Below are positions 1 to 9,120 of a DNA stretch of 64,000 nucleotides, piece after piece. Both the position numbers and the translations under genes were made by a program. The DNA lies in assembly GCF_000735585.1 (NCBI RefSeq), contig NZ_JNNO01000008.1, forward strand, positions 51,034 to 115,033, read 5' to 3'. This DNA comes from Devosia sp. LC5. GTDB lineage: Bacteria; Pseudomonadota; Alphaproteobacteria; Rhizobiales; Devosiaceae. Each line of letters opens with the position of its first letter. Position 1 is the first letter of the stretch. The notes beneath the pieces are model-generated. The model saw only the letters and a list, made by a program, of their open reading frames with translations. It did no database searches and was not told where the DNA came from.

Positions 1-209
1 GCGTCGAACTCGCCAAGGTCCACGGGCTTGATGATCGTTTCGTCGGCCCAGGATCCTTGCTCGGCCCATCGCCTGATGGTGGGCGCCCAGTTCGAGTTTT
101 CGACAAACGTTTTAAGCGCGTCTACGTTGTCGCTCAGGGTCTCGATGCGGGTCGCATTCAGATTGACTGCGTTCTTCAGAAAGTCAGCAAAATCCGCCAA
201 CAGCTTCAG
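1..209 (-). CDS. CBASS-type CD-NTase (SMODS nucleotidyltransferase), N-terminal part, cut by window edge
   Basis: The minus-strand frame reads LKLLADFADFLKNAVNLN, then TRIETLSDNV, then QGSWADETIIKPVD and GEFD before the window ends. This is the N-terminal pattern of SMODS/CD-NTase enzymes, which make cyclic oligonucleotide alarmones in CBASS anti-phage systems: a helical start, the GS loop that binds the nucleotide, and the beginning of the acidic metal-binding motif. The start is unclear. A CTG at 209-207 overlaps the TGA of the upstream effector gene by four bases, as an ATGA overlap would, and has GGAGAG just upstream; a TTG lies at 200-198. There is no ATG. The gene in front of it is a pseudogene, so this one may be decaying too. 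The catalytic domain lies outside the window. Confidence 0.78.
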   Translation of the reverse strand, partial: MKLLADFADFLKNAVNLNATRIETLSDNVDALKTFVENSNWAPTIRRWAEQGSWADETIIKPVDLGEFD

Positions 210-926
210 CGGTTTCTCTCCGGATCAATTCCAGCTTCTCGCAATCGATCCGCGGCGCTGACATACATCTTGTTTTCGAGGCGTTTTCGGAGCGCACTGT
301 AAATAAAGGGCACGGGCAGGGGGCTTCGAACGCGATATATGAAGATAGCGTCCTGCAGGCTGCGTGACTCTGTTCGGAAATAGCGGGCGTCAATTTCAGC
401 CGCCAGCGACTCGTTCCAGAGCTCGAACGCGCGATCTTGAATGTCTCGAAGAGGACCATCGGTTTCCCATTGACGGAGAAACTCGCGACCCGTCCAAATC
501 AGGACCGGCAAGGAAGGAGTAATGGCGACAATGGGCAGTTGGTCCGTCGGCAACCGAGCCGCGATTGCCGCGATCAAAAGCACGGCAATGCAACCAGCGC
601 TACCAAGCCGACCACGGTGCGATAAACGGCCCGAAGGCGCCCATCATACTGTGCATTTGTGAGCTGACAGATCAGGCGAGCCTGATGTTCGGGCACCAAT
701 GAGGCAGTTACCGGGTACCAGTCGACAAGTCGGTCGTCGCTCCCCACGCGATCCTTGTAGTTGCTGGAATATTCCTGAACCGTAGCATCTTTCACTGCGG
801 TCCCAGTGGATGTTTGTTAGAGGGCAGGTTGAGGACGTCACAATCGAAATGCTCGGCTGATCGCGCCACGGTCCGAAGCAGCCTTTTCCGGCCGCGTCCG
901 TTGCCAGGAATCTGTTCAAACCTCAT
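206..926 (-). pseudogene. S-4TM family pore-forming effector, truncated and twice frameshifted
   Basis: Three minus-strand frames join into one decayed S-4TM (SMODS-associated 4TM) effector. The first (926-792) contains AEHFDCDVLNLPSNKHPLGP and ends in TGA. The second (795-574) contains LVDWYPVTASLVPEHQARLI and CQLTNAQYDGRLR. The third (583-206) carries a hydrophobic segment, then LQDAIFIYRVRSP and a C-terminal helix. These blocks occur in this order in intact family members. One missing base near 795 and one near 580 would restore the frame. The N-terminal membrane pair expected before FDCDV is absent. In CBASS-like operons the effector sits beside its CD-NTase, as here, and is thought to perforate the inner membrane on infection. 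This copy is very likely dead. Confidence 0.72.
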
Positions 927-1235
927 GAGCCGCGACACTCACAACACTCCGATGTGGTTTCACCCTCACTGCGTGGTCGCCGCAAGAGTCGCGCTTTGGG
1001 CTTGTGCCTCTTCGCACCAATTGATGTGACCGTGTAGTTTCCGTGGCCCAGCCCGCTTGCCGGGCAAGACGATCTCGACGTAGACCGCCACCCCGCACGT
1101 CAGTGCCGGAAATTGCGTCTTGGATCAAACCAATAGTCCGTAGGCTAAGTGCATGACCAAGCGCAAAAAATTGCCGAAAATCCGCCCCCGGCATATCCAT
1201 TTGGGCAAAACCAATAGCAATTCAACATATTGAAA
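927..1235. other. No recognisable gene between effector remnant and tRNA-Arg
   Basis: These 309 bases lie between the truncated effector and the 3' end of tRNA-Arg. A minus-strand frame is open over much of the stretch but its product shows no family resemblance I recognise. There is no integrase motif and no clear direct repeat of the tRNA 3' end inside the window. It is probably the eroded junction of an island that entered at the tRNA gene. Confidence 0.5.
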
Positions 1236-1312
1236 TGGCGATCCCGGGAGGACTCGAACCTCCGACCAACAGCTTAGAAGGCTGCTGCTCTATCCAGCTG
1301 AGCTACGGGACC
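1236..1312 (-). tRNA. tRNA-Arg (anticodon TCT)
   Basis: The minus strand folds as a full cloverleaf. The acceptor arm GGTCCCG pairs with CGGGATC, the D-arm contains AGCTCAGCTGGATAGAGC, the anticodon loop is CTTCTAA, the T-loop is TTCGAGT, and CCA is encoded at 1238-1236. The 3' end faces the decayed defence genes to the left, the usual orientation for an island integrated at a tRNA gene. Confidence 0.97.
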
Positions 1313-1376
1313 CGCGCGACATCCCTTTAGCCTATCATTGCGCCGGGGAAAACTGCTTTGCAGCCATTGCCCAAAG

Positions 1377-2414
1377 CTAGTTGCAGTCACGCGGTGGGGC
1401 GGTGCTGGCGCGGATGATGAGTTCGGATTTCAGAATGCGCCGCGCCGGCGTGCGTTCGGTTGCCGGGCCATCGAGAATGTCCAGCAACAGGGCTGTCGCA
1501 ACCTTGCCCATATCATAGCGCGGCTGCCGCATCGTGGTGAGGGCAGGCAAGAGATGCTCGGCGACGGCGATGTCGTCAAAACCCACTACCGACACGTCCC
1601 GCGGGCAATCGACCCCTGATTGGCGCAGCCGGGAGATGAAGCCGATTGCCGTTTCGTCATTGCCGCAGAACATGGCTGTGGGCCGCTCATTGAGCGCCAG
1701 CCAGGATTCGGCTGCGGCTATGCCGCCGGCAATGGCGTGGTCGCCTTGCCATATCCAGTCCTGGCGGATGGGCAGGTCGGCCCGCATGAGTGCGCGCTCG
1801 AAGCCGGCATGCCGTTCGCTGACCACATTGGGCGTGGTGCGGCTGCGCACGGTGCCGATTTTTTTGTGTCCCAGCTCGATCAGGTGCCGCGTGGCGGTGT
1901 CGGCCGCATCGCGATTATCCGTCATCACCAGGTCCAGCGGTGCATCGGGAATGTCGTCGCAGGATAGTACAAGGGGCCGGTTACCCCGCACCAGCGGCAG
2001 GTCCTGCAGGGATTCCAGATCCAGCGTCGCATCGAACAGCAAAAGCCCATCCGCGCGGTTGGAATAAAAATAGTCCTTGAGACCAAGCGTCGGATCGCCG
2101 CCGAGCCTATTGGCTACCAGCACGCCATAGCCACGCTCGGCAGCATCCTGCACCACCGCGTCGAGAATCGTCGAATAGAATGGATTGCCGATATTGGGGA
2201 TGGCGATGAGAATGGTTTTGGCAGCTCGCAAGCGCAGTGACCGCGCCATCTGGTTCACGGTGTAGCCGGTCTCTAGCACGGCCGCCGTAATGCGCTCCCG
2301 TGTGGCCTCCGACACCCGCTCCGGCGACGTCAAGGCGCGGCTCACCGTTGCCGACGAAACTTCAGCAACGCGCGCAACATCTTGAATTGTCGGCGTTTTC
2401 TTGAACTCGTTCAT
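1377..2414 (-). CDS. LacI/GalR-family transcriptional regulator
   Basis: 345 residues. An N-terminal LacI helix-turn-helix (TIQDVARVAEVSSATVSRAL, about residues 9-28) and hinge helix precede a periplasmic-binding-protein-like effector domain with FYSTILDAVV, the C-terminal SVVGFDDI and the closing TTMRQP motif. That is the normal family length. It is divergent from the sugar import operon that starts at 2640, with about 225 bp between them, so it most likely represses that operon until the sugar or a derivative binds. Paired inverted half-palindromes in the gap (2498-2545) are good operator candidates. The inducer cannot be told from sequence. Confidence 0.95.
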   Translation of the reverse strand: MNEFKKTPTIQDVARVAEVSSATVSRALTSPERVSEATRERITAAVLETGYTVNQMARSLRLRAAKTILIAIPNIGNPFYSTILDAVVQDAAERGYGVLVANRLGGDPTLGLKDYFYSNRADGLLLFDATLDLESLQDLPLVRGNRPLVLSCDDIPDAPLDLVMTDNRDAADTATRHLIELGHKKIGTVRSRTTPNVVSERHAGFERALMRADLPIRQDWIWQGDHAIAGGIAAAESWLALNERPTAMFCGNDETAIGFISRLRQSGVDCPRDVSVVGFDDIAVAEHLLPALTTMRQPRYDMGKVATALLLDILDGPATERTPARRILKSELIIRASTAPPRDCN

Positions 2415-2497
2415 CCCCGTTCGCGCCTCTTCCTCGCTCCCTCAGACTTTGGTCTAATTCGATCTTGACAGAGACGCAACAAGTAGCCGAAGGTTAT

Positions 2498-2545
2498 TAT
2501 ATCGATTGCACACCGTCTGAGGATGTGGCGATGCAATCGATTACA
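2498..2545. promoter_or_regulatory. Candidate LacI-family operator pair
   Basis: ATCGATTGCA at 2501-2510 and TGCAATCGATTACA at 2532-2545 are inverted copies of one core, TGCAATCGAT, about 30 bp apart. A centred CG in a symmetric 14-mer with TGCAA-type arms is typical of LacI/GalR operators. Both lie between the divergent regulator and the binding-protein gene. A TTGACA at 2465-2470 has no well-spaced -10 partner, so the promoter itself is not assigned. Confidence 0.55.
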
Positions 2546-2639
2546 TGCGGCCGGTCCGGACATCTTGAGGAAGATGCACCGCGGTCGGCGGCTTCGCGGG
2601 GGCAGTATGCCTCATGAGGACGTTGGGAGGATTATAGTT

Positions 2640-3884
2640 ATGAAGAAATTTGCCGTGGCCGCCACTTTGGCGGCTGCTTTGATGTGTTCGGCTGCGCCGC
2701 AGGCTGCTGAACTCGAAGTGACCCATTGGTGGACATCGGGTGGTGAATCCGCCGCTGTCGCCGAATTTGCCCGTCTGTTTGACGCGACCGGCAATAAATG
2801 GGTCGATAGCGCACTGGCCGGTTCCGGCACGGGCGCCAACCCGGTGATCATCAGCCGCATCCTGGGCGGCAACCCCATGGGCGCCACCCAGATGAACACC
2901 GGCCGCGACGCCGAAGAACTTATCAAGGCTGGTCTGATCACCGATCTGACCCCGATTGCCGAAGAAGATGGCTGGGCCGATTTCTTTGCCGATCCCAAGC
3001 TGCTCGACGCCTGCACCTTTGACGGCAAGATCTACTGCGTGCCGATCAATATCCACTCCTGGCACTGGCTCTGGCTGAGCGACAAGGCTTACAAGGATGC
3101 CGGTCTCGAAACCCCCAAGGACTGGAACGAATACGTCGCTTCCTTCCCCGCTCTGCGTGAAAAAGGTATCATTCCCTTCGGTCTGGCCGCCGGCTGGCCG
3201 CTGAACGGCATTCCCGGCGTTCTGCTGGCCGACGTTGGTGGTCCTGAGCTCTATCTCAAGGTCAACCAGGATCACGATGCCGAGGCCGTCCGCAGCCCCG
3301 AATTCCGCAAGGTTGCCGAAGCCTGGGCCGCTGTCCGCGACGTTGTCGATCCCGCTGAAGTCGTGCCGCAGTTTTCCGACGTGGCCAACCAGCTGATCGC
3401 TGGCGAAGCCGCCGGCAACATCCACGGTGACTGGATTCAGGGCGAATTCGCACTGGCCGGCGCCGTTCCCGGCACCGATTACGAATGCCTGCCCGGCCTG
3501 GGTCTGTCCAACCGCATCGAAGGCGGCGGCGACGCATTCTACTTCCCCAAGCTGCCTGAAGGCACGGCGCAGGACGTTCTCGACGCCCAGACAGCGCTGG
3601 CTCGTCTGCTGGTCTCGCCGGAAGCTCAGGTTGCGTTCAACCTGAAGAAGGGCTCCATGCCGATCCGCACCGACATCGATATGTCGTCGGCCAATGATTG
3701 CATGAAGAAGGCCATCGATATCCTCAAGGGACCGGACGGCCTGCTGCCCGGTGGCGAAACCCTGAATTCGAGCGACACCCAGCAGCAGCTGGACGATCTC
3801 AACCAGGAATTCTTCGCCGACAAGTCCTATCCGATCGATGACTATATTGAGGCTTACGCCCAGATCATCGAATCCGCTGACTAA
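2640..3884 (+). CDS. Sugar ABC transporter substrate-binding protein
   Basis: 414 residues. ATG 2640 is chosen because GGGAGG lies at 2625-2630 and a signal peptide (MKKFAVAATLAAALMCSAA) starts there; longer frames to the left lack both. The mature part begins LEVTHWWTSGGE, typical of cluster B (family 1) carbohydrate-binding proteins, and carries PINIHSWHWLW and WPLNGIPG in the binding-lobe region. It should capture a sugar in the periplasm for the two permeases that follow. It is the first gene of the operon opposite the LacI regulator. A strong hairpin follows it, as often seen where the binding protein is made in excess. The ligand is unknown. Confidence 0.93.
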   Translation: MKKFAVAATLAAALMCSAAPQAAELEVTHWWTSGGESAAVAEFARLFDATGNKWVDSALAGSGTGANPVIISRILGGNPMGATQMNTGRDAEELIKAGLITDLTPIAEEDGWADFFADPKLLDACTFDGKIYCVPINIHSWHWLWLSDKAYKDAGLETPKDWNEYVASFPALREKGIIPFGLAAGWPLNGIPGVLLADVGGPELYLKVNQDHDAEAVRSPEFRKVAEAWAAVRDVVDPAEVVPQFSDVANQLIAGEAAGNIHGDWIQGEFALAGAVPGTDYECLPGLGLSNRIEGGGDAFYFPKLPEGTAQDVLDAQTALARLLVSPEAQVAFNLKKGSMPIRTDIDMSSANDCMKKAIDILKGPDGLLPGGETLNSSDTQQQLDDLNQEFFADKSYPIDDYIEAYAQIIESAD

Positions 3885-3891
3885 GCGCGTC

Positions 3892-3917
3892 GCGGGGCGG
3901 CCTTCGGGCTGCCCCGC
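3892..3917 (+). terminator. Hairpin between binding-protein and permease genes
   Basis: GCGGGGCGGCC at 3892-3902 pairs with GGCTGCCCCGC at 3907-3917 (one G.U pair) around a TTCG tetraloop, followed by a T-rich stretch. It starts 7 bp after the binding-protein stop. It probably acts as a partial terminator or mRNA-end stabiliser that sets binding protein above permease. Confidence 0.6.
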
Positions 3918-3955
3918 TTCCGCATCTTTGTTTTTAGCCGGAGTAGGCAAGACCC

Positions 3956-4897
3956 ATGACCGAAGCCCAGTCCCTGCACGGGGCGACTGCACTGGAGCGG
4001 ACCCGTCCGCCTGGTCTGTTGTACAATTTATTCGTGCGCAATATCAGTGCCAAGCTCGCCGCCAGCCCGATGGTTGCCATCGTGCTCGTCGTGTTCATCG
4101 GCTGCACGCTGTGGACCATTTGGTTCTCCTTTACCGATTCCCGTGCATTGCCCAATGGCGCCTTTGTCGGTTTCGATCAGTATGAGCGTCTCTTCGCCAC
4201 GCGCCGCTGGCGCATCTCGGCGACCAATTTGCTGACCTACGGCATTTTCTCGCTCGTCTTCACCATGGTGGTGGGCTTTGTGCTCGCCGTGCTCATGGAT
4301 CAGCGCATCCGCTTTGAAGATGGTTTCCGCACCATTTTCCTCTATCCCTTCGCGCTGTCCGGCATCGTTACCGGTCTGGTGTGGCAATGGATCATGAACC
4401 CCACTTTGGGCCTGCAATCCACCATGCGCGGCCTGGGCTGGACCAATTTCACCTTCGACTGGATCACCAATACCGACATGGTGCTCTATGCACTGCTCAT
4501 CGCCGGCCTCTGGCACGGCACGGGCTTTGTCATGGTATTGATGCTGGCCGGCTTGCGCAGCGTCGACGGCGAAATCTGGAAAGCCGCGCGCGTCGATGGC
4601 ATTCCCACCTGGCGCACCTATCTGCAGATCGTGCTGCCCATGATGCGCGGCGTCATCGTCACCACCCTGGTGATCGTCGGCTCGGGCATTGTGCGCACCT
4701 ACGATCTGGTCGTCGCGCTCACCAATGGCGGCCCGGGCCTGTCCTCGGAAGTGCCCGCCAAATACGTCATCAATTACATGTTCTCCGCCGGTAATCTCGG
4801 TCAGGCGCTGTCCGCCTCCACCGTGATGCTCCTGACCGTTTTCGTCCTGCTCATTCCATGGGTCATCGTCGAATTCGGCCCCAAGAAGCACACGTAG
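3956..4897 (+). CDS. Sugar ABC transporter permease, MalF/UgpA type
   Basis: 313 residues with about six membrane helices and a cytoplasmic N-terminal tail. The loop that docks on the ATPase reads EIWKAARVDGIPTWRTYLQI (residues near 205-225), the EAA motif of carbohydrate-uptake CUT1 permeases; LTNGGPGLSSEVPA follows before the last helices. GGAG lies about 12 bp before ATG 3956. It pairs with the second permease 12 bp downstream to form the inner-membrane channel. Confidence 0.94.
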   Translation: MTEAQSLHGATALERTRPPGLLYNLFVRNISAKLAASPMVAIVLVVFIGCTLWTIWFSFTDSRALPNGAFVGFDQYERLFATRRWRISATNLLTYGIFSLVFTMVVGFVLAVLMDQRIRFEDGFRTIFLYPFALSGIVTGLVWQWIMNPTLGLQSTMRGLGWTNFTFDWITNTDMVLYALLIAGLWHGTGFVMVLMLAGLRSVDGEIWKAARVDGIPTWRTYLQIVLPMMRGVIVTTLVIVGSGIVRTYDLVVALTNGGPGLSSEVPAKYVINYMFSAGNLGQALSASTVMLLTVFVLLIPWVIVEFGPKKHT

Positions 4898-4909
4898 GAA
4901 GGACCGGTC

Positions 4910-5800
4910 ATGACCACAAACGCAGAAGCCAGCGGACCCCGCCCGCGCTCGTTCTTTACCCCTACGCGGATCGTTATCTACGGCATCATCATCGTCGCAG
5001 CGCTTTACTACCTGCTGCCGCTCTATGTGATGATCACCACCTCGCTCAAGGGCCTGCCCGAAATCCGGATCGGCAACATCTTCGCCCCGCCGCTCGAAGT
5101 CACCTTCGAACCATGGGTCAAGGCCTGGACCAGTGCTTGTACAGGTCTCACCTGTAATGGTCTGGCGCCCGGGTTCTGGAATTCGGTCAAGATCACGCTG
5201 CCCTCCACAATCGTGTCGGTGTTCATCGCTGCGGTCAGCGGTTATTCGCTGGTCAATTGGCGGTTCAAGGGCTCCGAGTTCTTCTTCACCGTGCTGCTGC
5301 TCGGCTCGTTCATTCCCTATCAGGTGATGCTCTATCCTCTGGTGATGATCACGGCGCAGATGAAGATCTTCGGCACGCTCTGGGCCGTCATCCTGATCCA
5401 CACCATTTTCGGCATGCCGATCCTGACCCTGCTGTTCCGCAACTATTTTGCGTCACTGCCGCAGGAATTGTTCAAGGCGGCGCGCGTCGATGGGGCAGGG
5501 TTCTGGCGGATTTTCTTCCAGATTATGGTGCCGATGTCGCTGCCGATCTTTGCGGTCGCCATCATCCTGCAGGTCACCGGCATCTGGAATGACTTCCTGT
5601 TCGGCGTCGTCTTCGCCGGCACGCAGAACTACCCGATGACCGTTCAGCTCAACAATATCGTCAACTCTGTCCAGGGCGTACGCGAATACAACGTCAACAT
5701 GGCCGCCACCATTCTCACGGCCGCCGTTCCGCTGATCGTCTATTTCGTTTCTGGCAAATGGTTCGTGCGCGGCATCGCCGCTGGCGCGGTGAAGGGATAA
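4910..5800 (+). CDS. Sugar ABC transporter permease, MalG/UgpE type
   Basis: 296 residues and six predicted helices. The EAA loop reads ELFKAARVDGAGFWRIFFQI and the C-terminus is the short cytoplasmic tail normal for MalG-type subunits. A periplasmic loop near residue 75 has two nearby cysteines (SACTGLTCNG) that could form a disulfide. It is translationally close to its neighbours (12 bp gap before, 4 bp after), so permeases and ATPase are one unit. Confidence 0.94.
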   Translation: MTTNAEASGPRPRSFFTPTRIVIYGIIIVAALYYLLPLYVMITTSLKGLPEIRIGNIFAPPLEVTFEPWVKAWTSACTGLTCNGLAPGFWNSVKITLPSTIVSVFIAAVSGYSLVNWRFKGSEFFFTVLLLGSFIPYQVMLYPLVMITAQMKIFGTLWAVILIHTIFGMPILTLLFRNYFASLPQELFKAARVDGAGFWRIFFQIMVPMSLPIFAVAIILQVTGIWNDFLFGVVFAGTQNYPMTVQLNNIVNSVQGVREYNVNMAATILTAAVPLIVYFVSGKWFVRGIAAGAVKG

Positions 5801-5804
5801 GCAC

Positions 5805-6896
<1,092 letters not shown>

Positions 6897-7066
6897 CCCG
6901 CATTATCGAGGCGTCGCGCAAGGCGCGGCGCCCCGTCATTCGCTGCCGCTCCGGCACATTACTTTTCGGGCGGATCGCCTGCCTTTGCGGCGGGACAGCA
7001 CGACACAAACGCACTACCTCCTTTGCCCGTCGACCGGGCAGCAGCCCAAATTATCAAGAGGCCCCC

Positions 7067-7825
7067 ATGACCGAACTGTCATTCCAGCTCTATAGCGCTC
7101 GCAACGTACCCTCGCTCGAGGACTTCCTGGGTAAATTGGCCGCGCTCGGCTACACCCAGGTAGAGGGCTATGGTGGTCTTTACGGCAACGTCGCCGACGC
7201 AACGACCCTGGCCGCCATTCTCAAGAAGAATGGCCTCACCATGCCGACCGGCCATTTCGGCCCGGCTCAGGTCCAGGACGTCGATACCACGCTCAAGACA
7301 GCCGAAATCCTGGGCATCAAGCGCATCTATTGCCCCCATATCGGTCCTGAAGGCCGCAGCGAAGACGAGTCCAAGTGGATCGAGCTGGCCGAAATGCTGG
7401 CCAAGGGCGCCGACACCTACACCAAGCACGGCTACGGCTTTGGCTGGCACAACCACGATTTTGAGTTCAAGCCGACCACTTCCGGCCGCACGCCGATGGA
7501 AATCATCCTCGAAACCGCTCCCAACATCGAATGGGAAGCCGACGTCGCCTGGATCGCGCGCGGCAAGGCCGACCCGGTTGCCTGGTTCGACCGCTATGGC
7601 GACCGCATCAGCGCCGTCCACGTCAAGGACATAGCGCCCGCTGGCGAGAACGCTGACGAAGACGGCTGGGCCGATGTGGGCTACGGCACGCTCGATTGGG
7701 ACAATCTCATCACCAAGGTGAAGAGCAAGACCAAGGCGCAGTATTTCGTTGCCGAACACGACAAGCCTTCCGACGAAGTGCGTTTCGCCACGCGCTCCAT
7801 CGCTACCGCCCAGAAGTGGAAGTAA
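7067..7825 (+). CDS. Sugar phosphate isomerase/epimerase family protein (TIM barrel)
   Basis: 252 residues, AP-endonuclease-2-like barrel. Metal-ligand and catalytic segments expected of xylose-isomerase-like enzymes are visible: GFGWHNHDFEF, IEWEADVAWIARG, AVHVKDIAP and FVAEHD. It lacks a signal peptide and should be cytoplasmic. It lies 6 bp before an oxidoreductase gene, so the pair probably acts on the same keto-sugar or sugar derivative: the oxidoreductase makes or reduces a keto intermediate and this enzyme epimerises or isomerises it. The exact substrate is not evident. Confidence 0.88.
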   Translation: MTELSFQLYSARNVPSLEDFLGKLAALGYTQVEGYGGLYGNVADATTLAAILKKNGLTMPTGHFGPAQVQDVDTTLKTAEILGIKRIYCPHIGPEGRSEDESKWIELAEMLAKGADTYTKHGYGFGWHNHDFEFKPTTSGRTPMEIILETAPNIEWEADVAWIARGKADPVAWFDRYGDRISAVHVKDIAPAGENADEDGWADVGYGTLDWDNLITKVKSKTKAQYFVAEHDKPSDEVRFATRSIATAQKWK

Positions 7826-7831
7826 GCTAAA

Positions 7832-8974
7832 ATGGCAAAGACCTACGGCGTCGGCATCATGGGTGCCGGCAATATTTCCGCGGCCTATCTGCGTCTTGCG
7901 CCCCTGTTCAAGGGGCTTGAGGTTCGCGCCGTGGCAGACATTCTGCCCGCTGCGGCCCAGAAACGTGCTGAGGAATTCGGCGTTGCCGCCCAGACGCCCG
8001 ACGAGCTGCTCAAGAACAGTGAACTCGACGTCATCGTCAACCTGACCATCCCGGCCACCCATTATTCGGTGTCCAGGGATATCGTCTCGGCCGGCAAGCA
8101 CGCCTATTCCGAAAAGCCCTTCGTGCTGACCCTCGAAGAGGGCATGGCCCTCAAGAAGGCCGCCGACGAGCGCAACCTCAAAGTGGGTAGCGCTCCCGAC
8201 ACCTTCCTCGGTGGCGCCCATCAGCAGGCTCGCGACATCATCGACAGCGGCCAGCTTGGCAAGATCATGAGCGGTACCACCCACGTGATGGGGCCGGGCA
8301 TGGAACATTGGCACCCCAATCCGGACTTCTTCTTCAAGCCCGGCGGCGGCCCGATCCTTGATATGGGCCCGTATTACGTGACCAATCTGGTCCACCTGCT
8401 TGGGCCGGTTAAACGCCTATCGGCCTTCACCAATATGGCGCGCACCGAGCGCGTGGTGACCGCCGAAGGCCCGATGAAGGGCAAGGCCGTTCCGGTTGAG
8501 ACGCCGACCACCATTCACGGCATTCTCGAATTCCATAGCGGCGCCGTGATCACCATCGGCGCCAGCTGGGACGTGGCCAGCCACGGCCACCACAATATCG
8601 AGCTCTATGGCACGGGCGGCTCGATCTTCGTGCCCGATCCGAACTTCTTCGGCGGCGATCTGGTCACCACCAATTGGGCCGGCGAGAAGAGCGCGGTCAC
8701 CCCGTGGGATCACCCCTTCGGCCGCGCCAATCAGGATCTCGACAAGCCCGTCCACCGCGCCAATTACCGCACGGCGGGTCTGGCCGACATGGTCGCTTCG
8801 ATCGATGGCGGCTATAATGCCCGCTGCGGCCTTGATGTTGCCCTGCATGTCGTCGACGTACTCACCAGCCTGCTCCAGGCGGGCGAGACCGGCCAGGTCA
8901 TTACCCTGTCGACCACCTGCGAGCGTCCGCTGGCCCTCACGCCGGCCGATGCACAGGCGCTTTTGAAGGCTTGA
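7832..8974 (+). CDS. Gfo/Idh/MocA family NAD(P)-dependent oxidoreductase (first of two)
   Basis: 380 residues. An N-terminal Rossmann fold with GIMGAGNISAAYL, the family EKP motif in YSEKPFVLT with its catalytic lysine, then the C-terminal alpha/beta domain containing GGGPILDMGPYYV and ASIDGGYNARCGL. The second half of the active site is present, so it is likely functional. Members oxidise or reduce pyranose hydroxyl groups. Its place directly after an isomerase and downstream of a sugar importer indicates sugar catabolism. Confidence 0.92.
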   Translation: MAKTYGVGIMGAGNISAAYLRLAPLFKGLEVRAVADILPAAAQKRAEEFGVAAQTPDELLKNSELDVIVNLTIPATHYSVSRDIVSAGKHAYSEKPFVLTLEEGMALKKAADERNLKVGSAPDTFLGGAHQQARDIIDSGQLGKIMSGTTHVMGPGMEHWHPNPDFFFKPGGGPILDMGPYYVTNLVHLLGPVKRLSAFTNMARTERVVTAEGPMKGKAVPVETPTTIHGILEFHSGAVITIGASWDVASHGHHNIELYGTGGSIFVPDPNFFGGDLVTTNWAGEKSAVTPWDHPFGRANQDLDKPVHRANYRTAGLADMVASIDGGYNARCGLDVALHVVDVLTSLLQAGETGQVITLSTTCERPLALTPADAQALLKA

Positions 8975-8989
8975 GGTTCGTACCTCATT

Positions 8990-9009
8990 GACAGGCCCAT
9001 GGGCCTGTC
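8990..9009. repeat. Perfect 20-bp palindrome
   Basis: GACAGGCCCATGGGCCTGTC is fully self-complementary and sits in the 146-bp gap between the first oxidoreductase and the next isomerase gene. It may be a transcript-processing hairpin or a regulator site within the operon. Confidence 0.5.
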
Positions 9010-9120
9010 GAACAATGTGCTGAAAGTGGACCTCGCCCTGCGACAAGCCGGGGTGAGGTCCGCTGTTTGAAAACGGCAAAAGACCAAGGCGCCTCAGCGC
9101 CTCACGAGGAGAGAGATTTC

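Noticed and set aside
916..1200. 94-codon minus-strand frame beside tRNA-Arg as an integrase or cargo gene
   Set aside because: No recombinase motif (no R..HxxR..Y pattern), no ribosome site, and it runs partly into the start of the effector remnant.
2465..2470. TTGACA as the -35 box of the sugar operon
   Set aside because: The only TATAAT-like hexamer (2495-2500) is 24 bases away, too far for a sigma-70 promoter.
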